Source of the DNA: Callaeas wilsoni
Lineage: Eukaryota; Chordata; Aves; Passeriformes; Callaeidae
Direction: 5' to 3'
Length of the DNA: 64,000 bases
NCBI GenBank assembly: GCA_013398955.1
Contig: VWPU01019364.1
Location: forward strand, 1-64,000
Part shown: one piece after another, positions 58,381-64,000 of the stretch
How positions within the stretch are numbered: position 1 is the stretch's first letter
Layout: each line of letters starts with the position of its first letter
Made by a program: the position numbers and the translations under genes
The notes under the pieces: generated by a model
Databases searched by the model: none
Told to the model about the DNA's origin: nothing
The model's input: only the letters and a program-made list of their open reading frames with translations

Positions 58381-61300
58381 CCTTCTGAAGAAACAGATTA
58401 AAGAAACTAAGTAAATTAGGCTCGCACGCAGAAAGCCAGCCAGATGGATGGATAAAGAAGTGAACAGGTCAAGCGTATTGAAATGTGGCCCCAGAAGGCC
58501 ACCAAAGCAGGGTACGAAACACTGGTGGCACATTCTCATCTAACGGGGCCCAGGACAACAGGCAGGCCAGCTTTGGAGGTTTTTGACTCTCGTCTTCCTC
58601 AATCAGACTTGTACACCACCAAAAAACCAAGTTACTTTACTTAACAGACTAAATCTTTTAAGATTTCTTTCTGAAATCTTCAGACATGAGCCACAACCAG
58701 TGGCAAAAAACCCATTGCCAAATACAGTACCAGCCTTTTCTACGACCACCCTGTCCTACAAATTGGGAACAGGTTAATGGCTTTTCCAACACTAATACCT
58801 AGAGTAACACACCTATTAGTCTACTGCAAAATTGAAACCCCGAAGAAGTATTTGGTACCCACACGGTAAGCACAAAAACCAACTGCTAGACAAAGTAGAA
58901 CTTTAGTGAAAAGCAGAAACTCCAGCACAGCTATAATTTCTATGGTATCTGTATGTGAAGCAATATGCTCTACTCAGCCCCTCTGTAAGTTGTCTTCTGC
59001 TCAGTCTTAGATTTCCCCATAATATCATCTGTCAAAAAATACCATCTCCTTAGTCGGCCTAAAACTGTATTTTCAGGTAGGATGAGAAATTTTAAGATGG
59101 CGTCATATCCTTCCTCCACCAATGGCCAACTGGTGGTATAAAACACAGGAAAACCAAATTTGTGCTGTTATCTGCAGGGTTGCCAATTAAAGCAACAGAA
59201 GACATGTCAGTCATATCATTAAGTTGAGAAATATATCAACCAGTAGATATTTAGTTGATTTAACAGTATCATGTACTGCTGTAGTCTGAGAGAATTTTCT
59301 GCATACAGTTAAAAGCAGTATACGTCTTCACTGGATTTCAAGGAGTATCTGACACATTTTACCCTTCATAGAAGCAAGGTGATCCATCCTAACGTGGTCT
59401 CCATCCCCATCCCAAAGCAGTTCAGAACAAAAACAGCTTCATTTGGTGACTGGCACTGTTAGTAGAACAGCCACCTCAAAGTCAGAGGTTTCCAGTTCCC
59501 TGAAAAAGAATAGGGTCCAAATTCTCCTCATTTCTAACTTAGAAACATATTCCTCAATTAGGTTCCTCTGATGGAGCATATTTTGTCCCTGGCTTTCATG
59601 CGCTCCCACATGAGCTCTGTGACCACCTGGGTTATTCCACAGAACCACAGGTGACTCCTGCCTCAAAAGACAAGACTACATCCCTCCATGTCACCGAATG
59701 CTTGACTACTTCATGCATTGGAAATCAGAATTAAAGCCCTAAAGTAGGACTCACTGGACACTAAGAAAATGTTTGCTTCGGCAGCATTTCTGACATCCAC
59801 TTAAGACACATGTCCCACCCTTTACAAATACTCAAGTAATCCCAAGCAGCCAAAAAATTTTTAAAAAAAAGATAGAAAAAGTAATGGTTGCTCAAAAGCC
59901 TTTCTGAACAGAAAAGCCTTGCAGCATGAACTGAACCTTACCAAATTTTGCTGGATTGGCAAAAGGAGAACTGAAAAAAAAAAAAGTATTTTCCATCTCA
60001 GTTTCCAACAATACTATGTAGCCAACAGCATTTTGCAGATTTGCTTCTTAGTTCGTAAGTCACATTGGTGATATCTTGCAACATGTACTGGCAGGATTCA
60101 ATGTTTTCCTAATAAAACTGGGGTGGCAGATGCTGACACTGGTCCAGAAATGGTTTGCTCTCAAGTTGGATATTCTTTTTAACCCTGAAAGTTCATCTGT
60201 GTCCTGCTACAGAACAACAGATTTTATCACAGCAAACATTTCAAAATTCTCACATGTATTTATTTACATGGTGTATTACTACGGTACTAGCTCTAAGCAT
60301 AACAAACACAAAAAGCAATATTTACATGCAAATTCATATCTATTATATGAATTATAAATTATTAGCTTAGAAATTTAATGTAAAAAGCATAGGGCTAATA
60401 TAAGGGGTGGAGAGGGGAATGTTCTTTTATAAATTGTTTTGCGTTTCCAAATTCTGTATAGTTGAAGCAAAACTGCAAAGGTAAATGTTGTGGTATTTAC
60501 ATTTATAAAAGCAAAACAAAATTCAGGATGACTTAATTCTTAAAAAATTGAAAATTCATTCCTTGAGACTGCGGCTGCACAGCATCAGCAAGGTACCCAC
60601 GTGCTCCAAACAGCCTGCCCCTGCATTTGTTCTTCTGACTCAGTTACAGCTAACACGGGAGGAGTGGTCTCCACAGAATGGCTTTTCCAGCAGAACAGCT
60701 ATGAGTCAACTTGCCTCATGTCTCTGCACCTAACAGCCCAACTGCCTCACTCCGTGTGCTTTTTGGGGAGGTAGGAGGGACCACACCTCACCAGAGCACT
60801 GTGAAAAGAGAGGAGCAAAAGTGAAACCAAGCTGACCAACAACCCCTGACCAGGCTCCCCAGACAGAAAGAAAGACAACACCTCCACGGATTTCTACTGG
60901 TTTTAACCAGCCTCAGCAGAGGGGAACATGATTTTTAATTCTACCGTATGCCTTTAATAAACACCCCAAAGAAGACATTTTCCAGATAACTGAGGAATTT
61001 TTTACAGTGTTGACTTACCAAGCAGAGCACAATAACCAGCTATTCTGTTTGCCCTATGAGGCAGTACAGTGCAATGAGTTAATAATTTATCACGGCATTG
61101 CTCTTGGCAACTGACCATGATCAACTTCTAAAATTCTTCCTCATTCTTACGTTTTTAGTCTCAGCAAGAATATGGCACCCTTAGAACCTCAGCCCTACCA
61201 GAACACTTTCTAGCTGAGGTAAGAGGTTTAATCTTCCCAAACACCTGCTTTCCTTCTGGATTGTTTCAGGCTCAGAGCAAAGGTCATCATTTCATTTCAA

Positions 61301-63411
61301 TAACCTGATTTAGTAGACAGGAATAACAAGAATATTTTAAAACAAAGCAAGAAGTTAACATTCTTTCAAAACTGCAGTAATGCAGTTCTCATCCCTGCAT
61401 TTCCTTCCCCTTCTTCTCACAGAAGTAAAAAGAACAAAAAAGCCCAAGCTTCTGCCTTCACCAAAAGCTTTTATTTCCACATGATCCCAAATTAACAAGC
61501 AAACACCTTTTCCTCCCATTTTATATTATTGAGACTTATGCCTTTACACAACTTCGGGCAATACTTAATTTATTAGTTAACACATTCTTCTTCTCAATCA
61601 GAAGCATCTAGCTGTGGTGCTGATAATTTATTAGTTTTGATGTGATGTGTAGAAGAGTCAGTCATCCTAAGTATGGCTTAGCTGAAGCACTAGCCATGAA
61701 AAATGGTCCTTTTCCAAGGACAGCTGTGCTACTTCGTCCTTCCCCTTATTGCTCAACCCCAGTTCTTACAAATTTCACAGCTCCACCACTCTGAAATCAA
61801 TCCCTAACCTGGTTCAGTCAACCAGCCCAGCAACTTCTGGGGCATCGACACCTGACTTGCCAACTTGGCTCATCTTGGCTGAACCAGATAAGGAGAGGTT
61901 GCTCTCGCAAACAGCTTGGACTGCAGATAGGAGGGGAAGGCAATAAAGCACTAGGAAACAATCTATGCTGTCAGCAAGAAAAAATGAGGATGGCAGTCCT
62001 CAAGCAGCTGGATGAGTGCTCCTGCCAAGGAAACATCAAGGAATGACCATGCCCACCCCTGACTGTTTCGCTAAAGGCACATTTTAAATTAAATCAGACT
62101 GGTGCAGGTTTGCATGCTCACAAAAACGTATGTCTAGAGTTTAAACTGCAACTTTACCTCAACTAATACGGCTTTACGGTTGAGTCTTACCTAAGGGCAA
62201 GCTAAGGGCCTGGACAAACGCTAAATGAGCTGTTTAAGGATTTACAACCCATCACCTCCAGGACAGTTCACTATCCGAGCAAAACTTGCTTAGCCCAAAC
62301 CTCCCTCCTGTGCTCCAGGGCACATCCACGCAAACCTCTGCTGTGTGGGTTTAAAGGGATGTGCCACCAAGCCAGCAGGGAGGTTACAGACGCTGCCTTC
62401 ACTTATGAGTGCAAAAGCAGCTGGTGTGAGACTGACGCACCTTCAGTGCACACCTAAGCTCTGTAAGCACATGGTGTGTGAAAATACCAGAGCCAGCAGG
62501 AAGGCACAGGCATTATTCTCCCATCTAGTTAATAAATACCAGGCTCGTTCATGGCAGACAGTGTAACAGGTTCTCCCAAGGCTATCTCTGTCAGAAAGAA
62601 ACTGCTTTCTCCACATAGTAGAGGTTTCACCCCACCTAGAGATCCTCATTTAAGGCAGCAAAAATGAACCCACAAAACTTTGCACTGATTTTTTTATATT
62701 TCCTTTTTTTTCTGCCATGTTGCATCTGTGCAGCACGCATGCATCAGTAGTCCTGGGTTTCCTCTCTCAAGGCAATGGGTTTTTTACCCAGCTAGCTACT
62801 TGCAAGTAATGACTGCTACCATCTCTCCTCTCAAATGCACAGATTTCACATCATCATATATCAATAAATGTCATCACTGCTTTTCTGTTTATGAAGTCTA
62901 AAAGTACAAGTTAACAAAATGCTTCTGAAGCCCACCTGAACACAGGGCACTCATAAGATATGCTTTAAACATTACAAACACCAGAATCTAGACACAAAAT
63001 ATACTTTTCTAGCTACGTTGCTTCAAGAGTATTAAACCTTTTCCGAAAATACCCCTGTTATAATTAAAAAAACATCTGCAAGTCCAAGCTCATATCCTGC
63101 AGTTTGGCAAAAGTTTTCCAACATTTCTTACTGTTGAGAATTATTTCTAGTCCAGTACCACTGAAACAGCATTTAATACATGCCATTTGAAGGACCATAC
63201 TAAAAGACAATTAGCTTTTTATAAAAACAAATGGTAGAATGTTGCATTACATCAAGCATTCATAATCAGATATAAGTATTTCAGAAATGCCCAAATAGGA
63301 AAATATTCTGCCAAAAGTAACTTTCTTGCTGCTTTTTTTTCTCTGGAAATCCCTGCAAAGTCCATATTTAAATGGTCTAAATTAATGGTTTCTGTGTAAG
63401 AAACATACAAT
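58381..63411. other. Upstream stretch, no gene recognised
   Basis: AT-rich sequence with no recognisable exon, RNA gene or transposon. Short open frames, for example at 60076-60357 and 61749-61946, have no family resemblance. It is either further ELF1 intron 1 or the intergenic side. Confidence 0.5.
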
Positions 63412-63510
63412 AGTTTTCGTTAGAAGGGCCCTTTAAAGGTCATCTAGTCCATCCCCCTACAGTGAGCAGGGACATTCTCAGCTAGATCAGGTTGCTCAGA
63501 TTACAGCCCG
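63412..63510 (-). mobile_element. CR1 LINE 3'-end fragment (short)
   Basis: The plus strand reads GAAGGGCCCTTTAAAGGTCA, TCTAGTCCATCCCCCTACAG, GAGCAGGGACATTCTC and GATCAGGTTGCTCAGA. This is the diverged antisense of the terminal 100 bases of a CR1 element. It is a minus-strand copy, truncated soon after. Confidence 0.83.
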
Positions 63511-64000
63511 TTCAGACAAATTAAAACTGTGTTCCACTTAGTTGCTTCAAAAACAACTTATTTCATTGTTGCTTTGAACTGATACTAAAAGAAATACACT
63601 TTTTTCACGGAAAAGGACCAGCACTTTTGAAAATGCTGCAAGACGTCCTCAGCAAACTTTAGACTGTTTTTCAACACAGAAAGTTTCATTTTCATTCATA
63701 TGTCTAAAACCGCCTTTTTTCTGTAATGAAAAAAGACACTTCCTCTCCACAGTTCCTTCTTTTCTCTTTTTTGAAATAAACATAAGTTGGTCTTTTTAAA
63801 AAAAGCCGAACCAACAGGACGGCCTCTCAATAGCTCACCACCAAGAGTATCTGGAGCCCTTTGCTGGGCTCACACAGCTCTCAACAAGCTGGTTCAGAGG
63901 CACTGCGAGACAGAGAAGTGAATTCTTGCAATGTGTGCAGTTTGCGACCCTTTGCTCTCCACGGCCCGTAAGCTTCACAATTATTTTCTTGATAGCTAAT

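Noticed and set aside
58060..58539. 159-codon minus-strand ORF over the CpG-rich segment
   Set aside because: GC-rich DNA has few stops in any frame. The same segment is open in three frames and the protein is Arg/Gly/Pro-biased without motif. At most it overlaps a noncoding first exon.
1..64000. CRISPR arrays, operons, tRNA or rRNA genes
   Set aside because: No regularly spaced direct repeats, cloverleaf-like tRNA sequence or rRNA motifs were seen. The window is vertebrate genomic DNA.

Overview
The window is vertebrate nuclear DNA, and almost certainly from a bird. It is AT-rich and intron-dominated, it carries several CR1 LINE fragments of the avian type, and its one recognisable protein-coding gene is the ETS transcription factor ELF1, encoded on the minus strand. 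I saw no prokaryotic or organellar features.

Layout, left to right. Positions 1 to about 2490 are the 3' flank of ELF1: a GC-rich edge at 1-75, a CR1 fragment at about 416-617, and otherwise unassigned sequence. ELF1 runs right to left from there. Its 3' UTR is about 2490-3574. Eight coding exons follow, at 3575-4187, 13085-13552, 14580-14772, 17723-17806, 22695-22859, 23445-23552, 31791-31965 and 40253-40324. I assembled them by hand from splice sites, reading-frame continuity and protein similarity. All junctions are GT-AG and phase-compatible. The exons sum to 1878 nt, i.e. 625 residues plus a stop, against 619 in human ELF1 (recalled). The remainder, about 40.35-64 kb, holds no recognisable coding sequence and is read as the 5' side of ELF1 (intron 1 and/or upstream region). 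It contains a compact CpG-rich segment at about 58080-58380 that could be an ELF1 promoter or first exon, plus three CR1 fragments.

The gene product is a nuclear ETS-domain activator/repressor that binds GGAA-core DNA. The N-terminal acidic domain comes from coding exons 1-4, a lysine-rich linker from exons 4-5, the ETS domain from exons 6-7, and a long Thr/Ser/Val/Gln-rich C-terminal region from exons 7-8.

Points most worth a second look: a changed retinoblastoma-binding motif (L-T-C-V-D where human ELF1 has an LxCxE site); a NAGNAG tandem acceptor at the last coding exon; a short out-of-frame upstream ORF overlapping the start codon; an exact inverted pair of ETS-type sites inside the CpG-rich segment; and an LTR-like element in an intron. 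I did not find evidence for a wholly new biological system. This looks like an ordinary gene locus with some unusual regulatory details.
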